Below are positions 48,058 to 58,996 of a stretch of 64,000 nucleotides of DNA, piece by piece; positions within the stretch are counted from its first letter, which is position 1; each line of letters opens with the position of its first letter. The DNA is from Syngnathus acus. Taxonomy: Eukaryota; Chordata; Actinopteri; Syngnathiformes; Syngnathidae. The stretch spans positions 11,628,786-11,692,785 of the forward strand of contig NC_051100.1 of assembly GCF_901709675.1 (NCBI RefSeq), read 5' to 3'. Under the pieces are notes generated by a model, which saw only the letters and a program-made list of their open reading frames with translations, did no database searches and was not told where the DNA came from. The position numbers were made by a program, and so were the translations under genes.

Positions 48058-48598
48058 GCGTGTAAAAGAGGAGGGGGTGTGAAGACAGCTGTCACGCTGT
48101 CTCAGGATCATATGATGGCTGTCAGACATGCTGTAAAGAAACTGGCATCCTACTATTCCCCCCACCCCTCCCTTCTTTTTCCCAGTAGTGTATACACTTG
48201 TTCATACCATACACACAAAGGCATCATTTTTTGTTTTTAGATCATTATTTAAAATGATCATTGTTATTTTAGATTAAAAGTATGTTTATGGATTGACTCA
48301 TTTGTTGTGTTTTCTCACTGCCAGTCCAAATTTGAAATCACATCATTGATTTGTTTTGTATCGTTCTGTCCCGCTTGTTTCCTTCAGGATGGCGGGTCTC
48401 CGTCAGGTCAGACGCGGCTATCGTTTTGGGTGAGCACAAACCTGGAGCTATGAATAAGTGACGAGGCTGCGTATTGGACTCGTGTTGTATGTCGAGAGGA
48501 AAAAAAAAACACAACTGAGTGCTCGTTTGGCTTGACATGCGCACAAGCGCATAGTGTATGGAAGACCTGCTGCCTTTCACACTAAGCTTCTAATTAGA

Positions 48599-48630
48599 CA
48601 CACACACGCACGCACGCACGCACACACACA

Positions 48631-48694
<64 letters not shown>

Positions 48695-48780
48695 GGACTC
48701 AAGAGAGAGGCCTCAAACCTGCCTGTCAGCTGCAGTTAGATTACAGTGTACTGGGTTCACACCACAACACACGCACAGTT

Positions 48781-48867
<87 letters not shown>
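48599..48867 (+). repeat. Two long (CA)n microsatellites
   Basis: CA arrays at 48599-48692 and 48782-48867, separated by about 90 bp of unique sequence. They run opposite in sense to the GT array about 540 bp upstream. Confidence 0.97.
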
Positions 48868-48870
<3 letters not shown>

Positions 48871-51800
48871 AGGTCGCTGTGTAGGTAGATTAGAAGGTTG
48901 GACGGTAGTTATAGGCAAGTACTGTAGTTGTGTCAGAAGGTCTGTAGGTAGGTGAGCAGAAAGGAAGTTTGGTCGCCCAGGTTATAGGTGGATGGACGAG
49001 CTTTGACCCCAGCAGGACTTTGAAGGACTATTAAGGCAAAAGAATGTCACTCTTGAACATTCCATTAGGAGCACATCATTAGCAAGCAAAACAAACATTC
49101 TTTCCCTTGAGTATGACTGGTCACGCCACCAGCTCAAGCGTGAGTGAACAGAGCAAGACCACGAGCAAGAGGAAGACACGCTGGCCTTCTCCATGCCCGC
49201 TCAGGGAGAAGATCGTCCTTGCTTGGTTAAAGGATTTCTTCCGGCTGAAGCGTTCTTCTCCCCGATATCGTTTGGGGACTGATTGCTTGTACTGTACCGG
49301 TATTCCTCGGGTCACCTTGGCCTACGGGGCCCGGGCAGTCATCCAATCGATGCCCTTTATTGCCATCTGACTTGCCATTCAGGTTGTTCCTGTCACAAGA
49401 GGTTGTGCAGAGTACGGCTTGAGTCGCTCTTCGACTTTGAATCAAAATAAACACATTAAAAGCCACTTGGTACAGTGAGAGTCTTAACTGAAATTAAAAT
49501 GATCAACAGTCTTGTGCAATTAATTGATCTTTTAATAGTTGAATTTTAAAATTTCTATTCTCATAAATTGATTGTGTATTTCCCACTTTCAACTGATATT
49601 TTGCATAAATATTTTACTTTGCTCATCTGTCTGTTTTAAAATCAAATGTGGCCTTGGTTCAAAAAACGGCAAGTAAAACTGCACTCCTGCCTCAGAAAAA
49701 GCCAAGTTGCAGTACTGTTTATTGACACTAGGGGGTGGTGTGGCCCCACTTTTCCAAGCAAGCGGCCACCCTGTGACCCCTGCCCAGTGGGTGCACGAAA
49801 GCAGGACTGTTTATTTACCAAGTCAGGGCGACCTCTCTATGGCGGTGTATTTGATAGCAGCAGTGTAATGCACTTGAACCTGTATGGGGTTGCCTATGAT
49901 AGGATGGCTTGAAGACACTGCACGCTCTGCCAGGATGCGTGAAATCTTGGAAGGAGAAGCGCTGACGCACAAGACAAAGTAGGTAAAGGAAGGCTATTGC
50001 CGTCATTTCTCTAACAGAAGCTGAGGGTGTTTTGTTATCACTACAGAGAAGAAAACAGTACTTTATATATGAGGTTATATCATGGGGGTCAAATACAAGG
50101 TCGGTGGGTCATTAATGCGGGGTCGGTCCGGATAGGCCAAACATGTAAATACGTGCAGGTGTCGGTCATCGCTTGTACAGACAATATTGGCGTGCCTGCA
50201 AAGAGAGGCAGTAATCCACACAGCAGCTGCACTTCATTCATGTTCGCCCCTGAGGCACTTTGAGGCCATCCCGTTGATGAGGGATCAGAGAGCGAGAGAG
50301 ACAGACAGACAGAAAGAGAGAGAGAGAGGGGGGGGGTGACCTCTATTCAGTAAACAGTTGGTTAATGATTCTAATCCCATTAAGGGGGAGGAGCTTGGCC
50401 CCTTCACATAACATGCCCTAATATGTATGTTACCTTGTTTTTTTTTGTTTTTTCAAGCAAATAAGCAAGACATAAAAGATTTGCCCTCTCACACAGAAAA
50501 ATACCAGTTAAGAGTCCTCAAATAGAGCAAGAACAAAAAAACAATACATACAGGAAAACAAATGGCATGCAAATGAAATGAACGTGGTACGTTTGCGGGC
50601 ACAATTTGTTAACAATTATTGTTTTGACCCGTCTCCTCGGCGGACAAAAGCAAGGCGAGCCTTCCGAGGAGGCAGGAAATCAGCTTCTCAAGAGCTCTTG
50701 TACTTGAAGAGCGAAAGGGCAAGGTGAGGCGGCGTGATTGCTCGGTGATTAGGCCCTGGAGGAAGGGAAGACTCACCATGGCGTGTTCCTCACACACACG
50801 CACTCACAGGCAAACTGGATGATAAACAAAGAAGCCCCACTTGACTCTCTGTTGAGCCACTCGATTGTTTTAGAGAAACATCATTAAGAAAATTGATCTG
50901 GCAGCCATTTTGCAGCCTGCTTCTGCACACGGCGGTTCATTATAGCAAAGCAACGCAATGAGTAGAGCAGATTGGTTACCGCTACAACAGTGTAATTATT
51001 TTGAAATTCTTGTGTTATGATTTGTGAAATCAATGTCTGGCACATTTGTGACTTGCTGGAAGATTTACGCTATATAATATATAGTGAACCGCCGTTTTCT
51101 ATTATTGATGCTCGCTCTACTTAGTGTTGCAAACAAGACACAAAGGCGCCAACAGGAAGATCCGCTCCGATGATGGCCGTATACTCTGATGTCAGTCAAC
51201 GATCTGAGCATCACATAAGTGAAGGTTTATGACCGCGATGGGGAGCATAACTGTATTGCTGGAGCGGACCATTATTTTATGTGCGCTTGTTATCTGTCAG
51301 TCATCTCGCTCACGCAGAGAGATCCACTTATACCTTCCTTCCCGGTCGACCGAGAATAGCTCCAAAGGCTTTAGATGAGGGATCTCACTTATCTTCTAAG
51401 TATTACAGGCTGACTGAAATAGAAAATGGAATATACTGTCATCTAAATAATGCAACAGCAGGAAACATTTACACATGTGCATTTAGGGAAACACGATTTA
51501 GCTATACACAGGCACTGCCCACGACAGTAGGTACACCTGCGCAATGAGGTCCAATAAAAGGAGCTTATTATTCCCAACAATTATATGAGGACCTTACATT
51601 GAGGGTGCCTCCCTGCCTGTCTATCTGTATACACACAAATATACAGGTATACTGCATATACAAATAAACAATATTGCTTGATTCTGTTTGATTCCTGCTG
51701 TATATCCTATTTGCTGTCAAAAAATAAATATTGCGCTCCTGTATTTTGCCTATTGGCCGATTAGACTGTGTCCTATAGCTATATTGAAACACTGTGGGTC

Positions 51801-51964
51801 CATAGTGTAAAAAGTGCTATATAAACGACTTACCACTTAAAATTATAATATATCTTTTTAAACCGTTTTTTTATCTGATCTACAGTAGTTTGTGTACGTG
51901 TACCTAATGAATTGGACAGCCGGCCGAACACGCCAGCTGTGGAGTGTTTGTTTACAGTATCTAC

Positions 51965-52430
51965 GTCAGACGACCAATGAGCGACATCTCAACCGGCCAA
52001 TCAGAACGCGAGCTCAAATCAGTGCTTGTGCAATCAGAGACACAGCCCAAGCAGCTGGCAACGCCTCCCCTCTGGACGTTGAAAAAGAACGTCATCTGCT
52101 TCATACATTTAACTTAGCTTTAGCCAACATTAGCTTACAGTTTACGTCGCGTCCAAATAATTATGTTTCCCGTCAACCGATAGTTCGTCTGCATTCACCT
52201 GACATTCCTTTCAAACATGACTTTGAAAGCCCTACGCCGACGCGGAGACGGGTGGAGAGGGAAACTGAGAGGATAGCTTTCAATACGTGCTAGGTGGCTA
52301 GCGGCCGATGGACGACAGAGGCTAATGTTTCAAGAGCGCTAAGCCTATCACAACAAGCCCGGCTCCTTAAACACAACCTGTCGCCGAAGTCACACGAACA
52401 AGGACTCGAAGACACCCCACATCTTTATCA
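51965..52430 (+). promoter_or_regulatory. ppm1b: Putative ppm1b promoter and non-coding first exon
   Basis: Two CCAAT boxes (51973-51977 and 51997-52001) are followed by sequence ending in a strong donor, ...TTTATCA|GTAAGTAC, at 52430. The matching acceptor is CTCCTGCAG before 54585, 29 bp ahead of the ppm1b start codon. A non-coding first exon is usual for this gene. Exon 1's start, and its link to the gene, are inferred. Confidence 0.5.
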
Positions 52431-54613
52431 GTAAGTACACGGACGGGGAAAACTCCCCGACATTACTGTAGGCAACATTCGTTAATATTTTTGTGTACAA
52501 TTTGACAACTGTCAAGTTAGCTACGTCTTAATTGGTGTCAGTTTCAGCCAGGGCTTAATTAGCCTGACATCATAACAGCTTTGCCCACAGCCATTGCTAC
52601 GCCTATTATAACGCTCCCTTGACAGAATTGTCCAAAAATTGGGTGGTTAAAGTAATTATGGCAGTCTCTTTCATACATGTTAGTGTTGGCACGTTGAAGT
52701 GAAATTCATGCAACCGTAGTAAAAGTCTGTGGCCATGTCTTAAAAGGCCTTTTATGTATTTGCATTTGGTTTCGTCTGTGGTCCCTATAAACTCACGTCA
52801 TTAGTGGCAAAGGCAAGAGTAGGAAAGGGGGCTTGTTGATAGCTACCAACAAGACAATTCAGCAAAACTGGCTAACCTCTAATACTGCTCCCACTGGAAA
52901 TGGTGGCCATTGAAATCATCTATCAAAGCCCTTGTAGAGTGAAAAGAAATGACTTTGAAACACCACAAATAAGTGGTTTTAACAAAGTCCTGCCAAATGC
53001 GAATGATTTAAAAAAGAAAAGAAAAAGGCACGTAAGTTTAGGGAAAGTAAATCACAGATATAAAAAAAGAATCTGCTAATATTGGACATCACACCTGTGA
53101 TGTTAAACTGCCAAATACTACTTTACTTTTTTGACTTAGTGATCGATTCCCATTTTTTTAAAATACATATATTGAGGCAATTTAGTTATTGTGCTTAGTG
53201 TTTTCTTGTTGCCGCCAATTTTATTCACGCACGGTAAAGCAATTCTGGGAGAAAAACATGGCTGGTGCACAGGGTATCTAGGCAGGAAGTATCCAGTCGC
53301 TAACCACTCACCCCGGTCCAAAAGAGGACAACACATTTGCCGCTCCCTTCCTATGGCCAGCTAGACTCCCGTCTCGCCGCATTTGACGTTTCCGACAGCG
53401 CTGAGCTAACGGAAGACTGACAATGTCCGTTCAAAGTGCTGCTCTTTCAGGAAATTGACAACTTCTGATGGAACTTCTGATGAGTCATCAACCAAGAATG
53501 GTTTAAGACATCCTTGGCGAGCTCTCCGTGCTTGTAAAAGCATTCAATATATACATTGATTTGATTATTTGTCATGTGCCGAAGCCGAGATGTAAAGCTG
53601 GCTCCAGTCCAATTTGCCGGCACTTTAATGTACTGTACTTTTAATGGCGGCAAACATGAGTGAGATCTGAGCTGGTGCAAGTGAACGCCCGTGTGCTTGG
53701 CAGGCTGATCCCGGCCGGCGCGCATCCCATCAGCAGCTAACCGCTAAATTGACTTAGCTCGTTAAAAGGACCCCGCTCGTCTGAATCCACCGACCCTTCT
53801 CGATCTGGCTCACCCGACTTTCAATCAAAGCTGGGCCTTTCATGACACCTTGCAGCGCTTACAAGGGCACGGTTGTCCGAGATTAGCCGAGAGTCAACTC
53901 CGACATGTCGGCATGCTGCGACCACCTGAAACAAATCACGGTAATCCCTCTCAGCTGCCACTCCAACCTGCGTTTCTATGGAGACGTTGGGCTCGGACTG
54001 CCGGGACACTTCTTACGTAACTCTTCAGTCGATATTGGAAGTAGAGACTGAGGTGAAAAAGTGACGGCTTTATTTTTGGACAGTTGCTGGTCTCGCAGTT
54101 AGAAAGCAAAGCGTCTCCCTCGCTTTGGGCAACCCGATGACGTTCATTCAGCTAATGCAGGTACGCAATGAACGGAGCAACGAGAAATCCAATGCTCGGT
54201 ACTGAATATTTCTGGCAACCAACGGTGCCAGGGAAGCTCTTAAGCTTGAGCGTAAACCAAAGTGACTCATCTGTTTCTGCTCATGAAGAGTAATTAGCGC
54301 CGTGGCTGTGTTCTGTTATTTCTTTGGTGTTGTTAAAATAACTGCTAAAAAAAAAAATAAAAATGTGTCGCTAAAGCAATCTGAATCTGGGAACGGTGCT
54401 TTTAAAGCCGTTAGCGCTACTTTGAAATGTCTATCCAAGTTGAGGAAGAACAAAAACCCGCAAGTCGTCAGTACAGTTGAGCTTTTCTAAAAAACGAATG
54501 CCGATTTCGTTTAAGTAGCATACGTGGTTAAATTTGAGTTTCACCTTCAGGTTGTTTCACTGTCTTGCGTGTCCTCTCCTGCAGGCAGCCGCGGGTCTCC
54601 GCAGAGCAGAGTC

Positions 54614-57600
54614 ATGGGTGCCTTCCTGGACAAGCCCAAAACGGAGAAGCACAATGCTCACGGCGAAGGCAACGGCATCCGCTACGGGCTGAGCTCCATG
54701 CAGGGCTGGCGAGTGGAGATGGAAGACTCCCACACTGCCGCGCTGGGACTGGCCGTGCCCGGACTGAGCGACTGGTCCTTTTTTGCCGTCTACGACGGCC
54801 ACGCGGGCTCCAGGGTGGCCAACTACTGCTCCAAGCACCTCCTGGAACACATCATCAGCGCCAGTTTCGGGGTGGTGGGGCAGCAGAGCTCGACGGACGC
54901 CTCGACGGGCACCTCGGAGAGCGCCTCCGACGCCCCTCCGGCTGACTTCCCCCGTTCAGTGGAGGCAGTGAAGGCAGGCATCCGGGCAGGCTTCCTGAGG
55001 ATCGACGAGCACATGCGCAGCTTCTCGGACCTGCGCAACGGCATGGACCGGAGCGGCTCCACGGCCGTGGGTGTGCTCCTGTCACCCGAGCATTTCTTTT
55101 TCATGAACTGCGGCGATTCACGAGCCGTCTTGTACCGCAATTCCCAAGTGTGCTTCTCCACGCACGACCACAAGCCGTGCAACCCGCGCGAGCGGGAGCG
55201 TATCCAGAACGCCGGCGGATCTGTCATGATCCAGAGGGTGAATGGGTCGCTGGCCGTCTCCCGGGCCTTGGGGGACTATGACTACAAGTGCGTGGTCGGC
55301 CGGGGCCCCACCGAGCAGCTGGTCAGCCCCGAGCCGGATGTTGTCGAGATGCTTCGGACACCCGAGCAGGATCAGTTTGTCATCCTGGCCTGCGACGGAA
55401 TCTGGGACGTCATGTCCAACGAGGAGCTGTGCGAGTTTGTCAAATCCCGCCTGGAGGTGTCCGACGACCTGGAGAGAGTTTGCAATGAAGTGGTGGACAC
55501 CTGTCTGCACAAGGTTTGCGTGGAGGCGGGGGCAGATCTTGGCACAAAGGCACCGACTGCGCTCACACCCGTTTACTCTTTCCCGCCGTCTGCCTTAGGG
55601 GAGCCGGGATAACATGAGCGTCGTCTTGGTGTGTTTGCCCAACGCTCCCAAAGTGTCACCGGAAGCCGTGAGCAGAGATGCCGAGCTCAACCACTACCTG
55701 GAGTCCCGCGTGGAAGGTGAGCTTGACCCAAAGCCCCCCCCCCCCCGTCTTTTTTTTTTTCTTCAGTCTTTGGCCCTCTATTGTCCAACCGAGTTAAACC
55801 TCATTCAATCCAGTGACCTCCCTTTCCATTTCAGCAAACATCTTTCTTCCCCCTCGCGACCCTCCGACATGGTTTTCTCGTCTCCCTCGCTCAGACATGC
55901 AGCGTCTTCTCTGCTCTCCCCCGTCGGCCTCCTCTGTCTCTCGTCCCTCTCGAGGGCCATAAAGCCTTTTTAATTTGCTCGTTTGCTCTTTTCCGCGGCA
56001 ACGAGGCCTCTCCAGCTGTTTGACATTATGGTCAAATCATCCATATAGATGTTCGCCGAATGGATTTATCGGTGTCTCGGAGTGGAATGAAGTCTTTTAG
56101 CATTGCTTGCTAATGTAAATGTTTTGGCTTATTCGGCAGTTTCCTGCTGGTAGACCCCAAAAGAGAAAAAGGGAGAGGAATGTTTTGGCTGAACATTTGA
56201 TTGGCAACTTGCCACCACAGTCAACTGACGTGCGTGCGTCTTTTCTCCACGTTATTTTCAGCGATGCTTTCGGGGCCGGCCGACGAGGGCTTTCCCGACC
56301 TGGCGACGGTGATGCGGAACCTGGCGGCTGACGGCGGCATGCCGGCTCTGCCGCCAGGGGGAGGCCTTGCCAGCAAGTAAGAGCCCCCCTCGCCGCCACC
56401 AGAAGGTGTTTTCTCTTTGGGCTAACCTCAACACGCCAACACTTAAAGGAGACATAGCATGCGAAAAGTGTGACTTTTGAATTGCTTGGTTACAAAGAGT
56501 TAAGTCTTCTTTAAACGGACAGTTGAGATTATTCTGTTATTCTTCAGTAGTTAAGGTAGGATTTTTTTATTTTATTTTAGAAATGTTTGGGGGGGGCGTT
56601 GTCTTTAAATGATGGCGCAAGTACCGTAATTTTCGGACTGTAAGTCGCGGTTTTTTTCATAGTTTGGGTGGGGGGGCGACTTATACTCAGGAGCGACTTG
56701 TATATGGTTTTTATCACAAATTTTTACTTGATCATTAACACATCACTTACTTACAAGTATAGTTGACCACTTCACATGTTATTTTTAGTATAGTTGATCA
56801 CTTCACATGCTTTGATATCTTTATCTTGAACATATTAAAAACATGAAAAATAGAGAGAAAAAAACAAATAAAGTAATTAACACTTTAAAGCGCCATATCC
56901 TCTGGACATGTCCTCAGTCACCAGGATGACATAAAGGACGAGAAATTTGATTGATGGATTTAATGATTTGGAGTGACACAAATGGTTTGATAATATTGTT
57001 GTTTATGTGATAGTTATTTAAAATATAGTTTATATATCGTTGTATGGGCCTGTGGAACAATTTGAACTGCGGCGCGGCAAACGGCATTGTTGACAAAGGA
57101 CGATCGATGGATTTAATGAATTGGAGTGACACAGATGGTTTTATAAACGTGTTATTTATGTAATAGTTTTTTTTAAATAACTGAATGTTACATCAGGCCC
57201 ATTCTCAGCTCCTCGTTTGTGTTTGTCACGTTAGCATACCGTATCGTTTAGCCTGTTGTTGCTCGTTCATGTCTGTTCTTGGTGTCGGATTTTGTCGAAT
57301 AAATTGCCCCCCAAAATGCGACTTATACTCCGGAGCGACTTATATATGTTTTTTTTCACATTTTTGGGCATTTTATGGCTGGTGCGACTTATACTCCGGT
57401 GCGACTTATAGTCCGAAAATTACGGTAATCTATTATTAACTGACATTCTCCATAACAATGGTTAGACTCTTTGGGACGCCATCTTAGTCAATTAAGTTGT
57501 TGGTGCCTTTAACATCTTAATGACGTTGCCAAGCAGCCTGAGAAGAGCCTAACCTAAAAGTTTCTTCCCTTGATGTTTCTATGGAATTGTTAACTATAAT

Positions 57601-58996
57601 ACTCAAAATGTGTCTCTTTTGGCTCGTCGTTTGAATTAATTGCACTGTTCTTCTTGCAGACAAAGCGTTATCGAAGCGATCTACAACAGTCTAAATCCGT
57701 ACAGAGAAGAAGAAGGGGTCAGTATCCGCCGTGCTATCCACGAGTTTGTGTCTTCATCATTTGACAAGTCCAAATGATTGCTGCGGAGGGCGGCGCTGTG
57801 TTCCCGAGTGTGTTTTTGCAAGTGTCCTGTTGTCGCTTGAAGCAGTTTGTTTGTTCAGCGCCTCCATGATTGTAATGTCATTGTTTCAGAAGACCTTTTC
57901 TTTGATACTCAGGCTTTGAGCACGTTGCCGTATTGGACTAAGTTCCCGGGTGTATACTTGCAGGCAACGTGTCACTCTTTGGACCCCTAACCAGGTCAAA
58001 ATATTGAATTTGCACCCTTGCCACATTAAACTTAAGGACTTCTAAATGTTATGGTCCACAATTTTGCCCTTCTGACAAGTTTTGTTTGTTTCTGCAGAAC
58101 CAATATAATACTTTTGTTCATCCATTTCAAATGTGGAAGACATGAAACGAGCCACGTGCGCAGATGCCCGAGTTGGGTTTCCGTAGCTTCACAAATGTCA
58201 ACAGTGTGCAGTGGCAGCACACGAAACACAATAAATAAATAAATTGATAGAAGTATTTGAAGTTGGTCTAGGCTAACCCATCCCCGGTTGAGTGACGTGT
58301 GGATTACCTCCACGGAAAAATAAAATGCAAATTGGCGCTTGAAGTTGCCGTGCACGTGAAGCCATAGCAGGATGGAAAACGCGTGTCTAACTGTCTTCAC
58401 CCTCTGATTAACGCAGCCCTCCTGTTTCATTTGGTAAGTGATGACCTAAATAATCGCACCGCCTGGCCCTCGACTTCCTCTTTTCCCGCCATTTGCTCTC
58501 ACCTCTACGCATACGACCTCACGTAGTCTCGCAGGCATGTCGAAGGGCCGGCCCACCTTTTCTGTCCACCTCCCCTCCGCGTCCACTTGACGCTAGCATG
58601 CGGAGGCGCGCCTTGTGTGTCGACAATGGACTGACCCCCTTATGTCAAACATGCATGCAACGACCCCCCCCTCCCCCACACCCCGCCCTCATGGCAGGCT
58701 CTTCTTCAACCGCACGCAACAGCAGCAGTAGTTGCTGTCCGTCACTTCCTGTCAACAAGAGTCCTTCAAGTTCTTGCGCAGCCCTGAGAGAATAGAAATT
58801 GTGTCCCGCTTGCTTTCACTTTTATTTTGTGTTCAGGGTGCTCACTGGAAGCGTCTTTACATTATAACCACTTTCTCTTTTCCTCCCTCTGTCCGTAATG
58901 TGACCCTGTCCTCCTCCTCCTCCTCCTCCTCCTTCTCTCTTGGCGGGATGGCTGTCCTCCCTTCAGAGCGGTGCCAACTTGGAGTGTCACTGGTAG
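54614..58996 (+). CDS. ppm1b: PPM1B protein phosphatase 2C beta
   Basis: Metal-dependent Ser/Thr phosphatase acting on stress and NF-kB pathway kinases. Coding exons: 54614-55513, 55599-55716, 56262-56376, 57660-57717, 58967-58996; 406 residues, phases consistent. [12 protein letters not shown] starts with Gly2, the N-myristoylation site known in PPM1A/B. PP2C motifs: Arg33, EMED (35-38), YDGHAG with Asp61, Gly62 and His63, [38 protein letters not shown] with Asp261, and SRDN with Asp304. The last exon encodes SGANLECHW-stop, resembling the short mammalian isoform ending GAGDLEDPW. An exon for the longer C-terminus was not found. Residues 82-114 form a Ser/Thr/Ala-rich loop about 16 residues longer than in human. 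Retention of the 85-bp intron 55514-55598 would end the protein before Asp304. The open frame begins further upstream (54524), but that part is intron. Confidence 0.94.
56624..57425. mobile_element. Non-autonomous DNA transposon (MITE) in a ppm1b intron
   Basis: 802 bp with ~25-bp terminal inverted repeats starting CCGTAATTTTCGGACT and matching at 24 of 25 positions. It is flanked by TA on both sides (56622-56623 and 57426-57427), as in Tc1/mariner-type insertions. Subterminal GCGACTTATACTC motifs occur near both ends. No transposase frame is seen. Internally, a segment of about 80 bp (from about 56937) recurs in diverged form about 165 bp further on (about 57097). Confidence 0.85.

Larger units (their letters stand above)
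42986..51960. other. Repeat-rich intergenic region between znhit2 and ppm1b
   Basis: About 9 kb without a recognisable gene. It holds one intact SINE (43178-43542), three very long CA/GT arrays (47967-48868), smaller CA/GT tracts (about 44323-44360 and 44466-44500), a GA-rich stretch (50285-50337), a LINE-tail-like segment (47630-47690) and other retroelement-like scraps near 51530 and 51800. Open frames at 45116-45388 (+) and 47646-47860 (-) are discussed as findings; neither is supported as a gene. Confidence 0.6.

Noticed and set aside
47782-48240. CVCVCV/HTHTHT-type open frames over dinucleotide arrays (also 31031-31575, 44141-44547, 48554-48955)
   Set aside because: They are artefacts of GT/CA repeats with no conserved sequence.
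49107-49370. 88-codon plus-strand frame in the intergenic region
   Set aside because: No recognisable domain, no splice context and overlapping open frames on the other strand.
54524-54613. Upstream extension of the ppm1b reading frame
   Set aside because: A clear splice acceptor (CTCCTGCAG) lies at 54584, and MGAFLDKPK is the conserved family start.
54557-54850. Minus-strand open frames over ppm1b exon 2 (also 54823-55227 and 55118-55510)
   Set aside because: They are antisense shadows of a GC-rich conserved exon; the plus frame carries all PP2C motifs.
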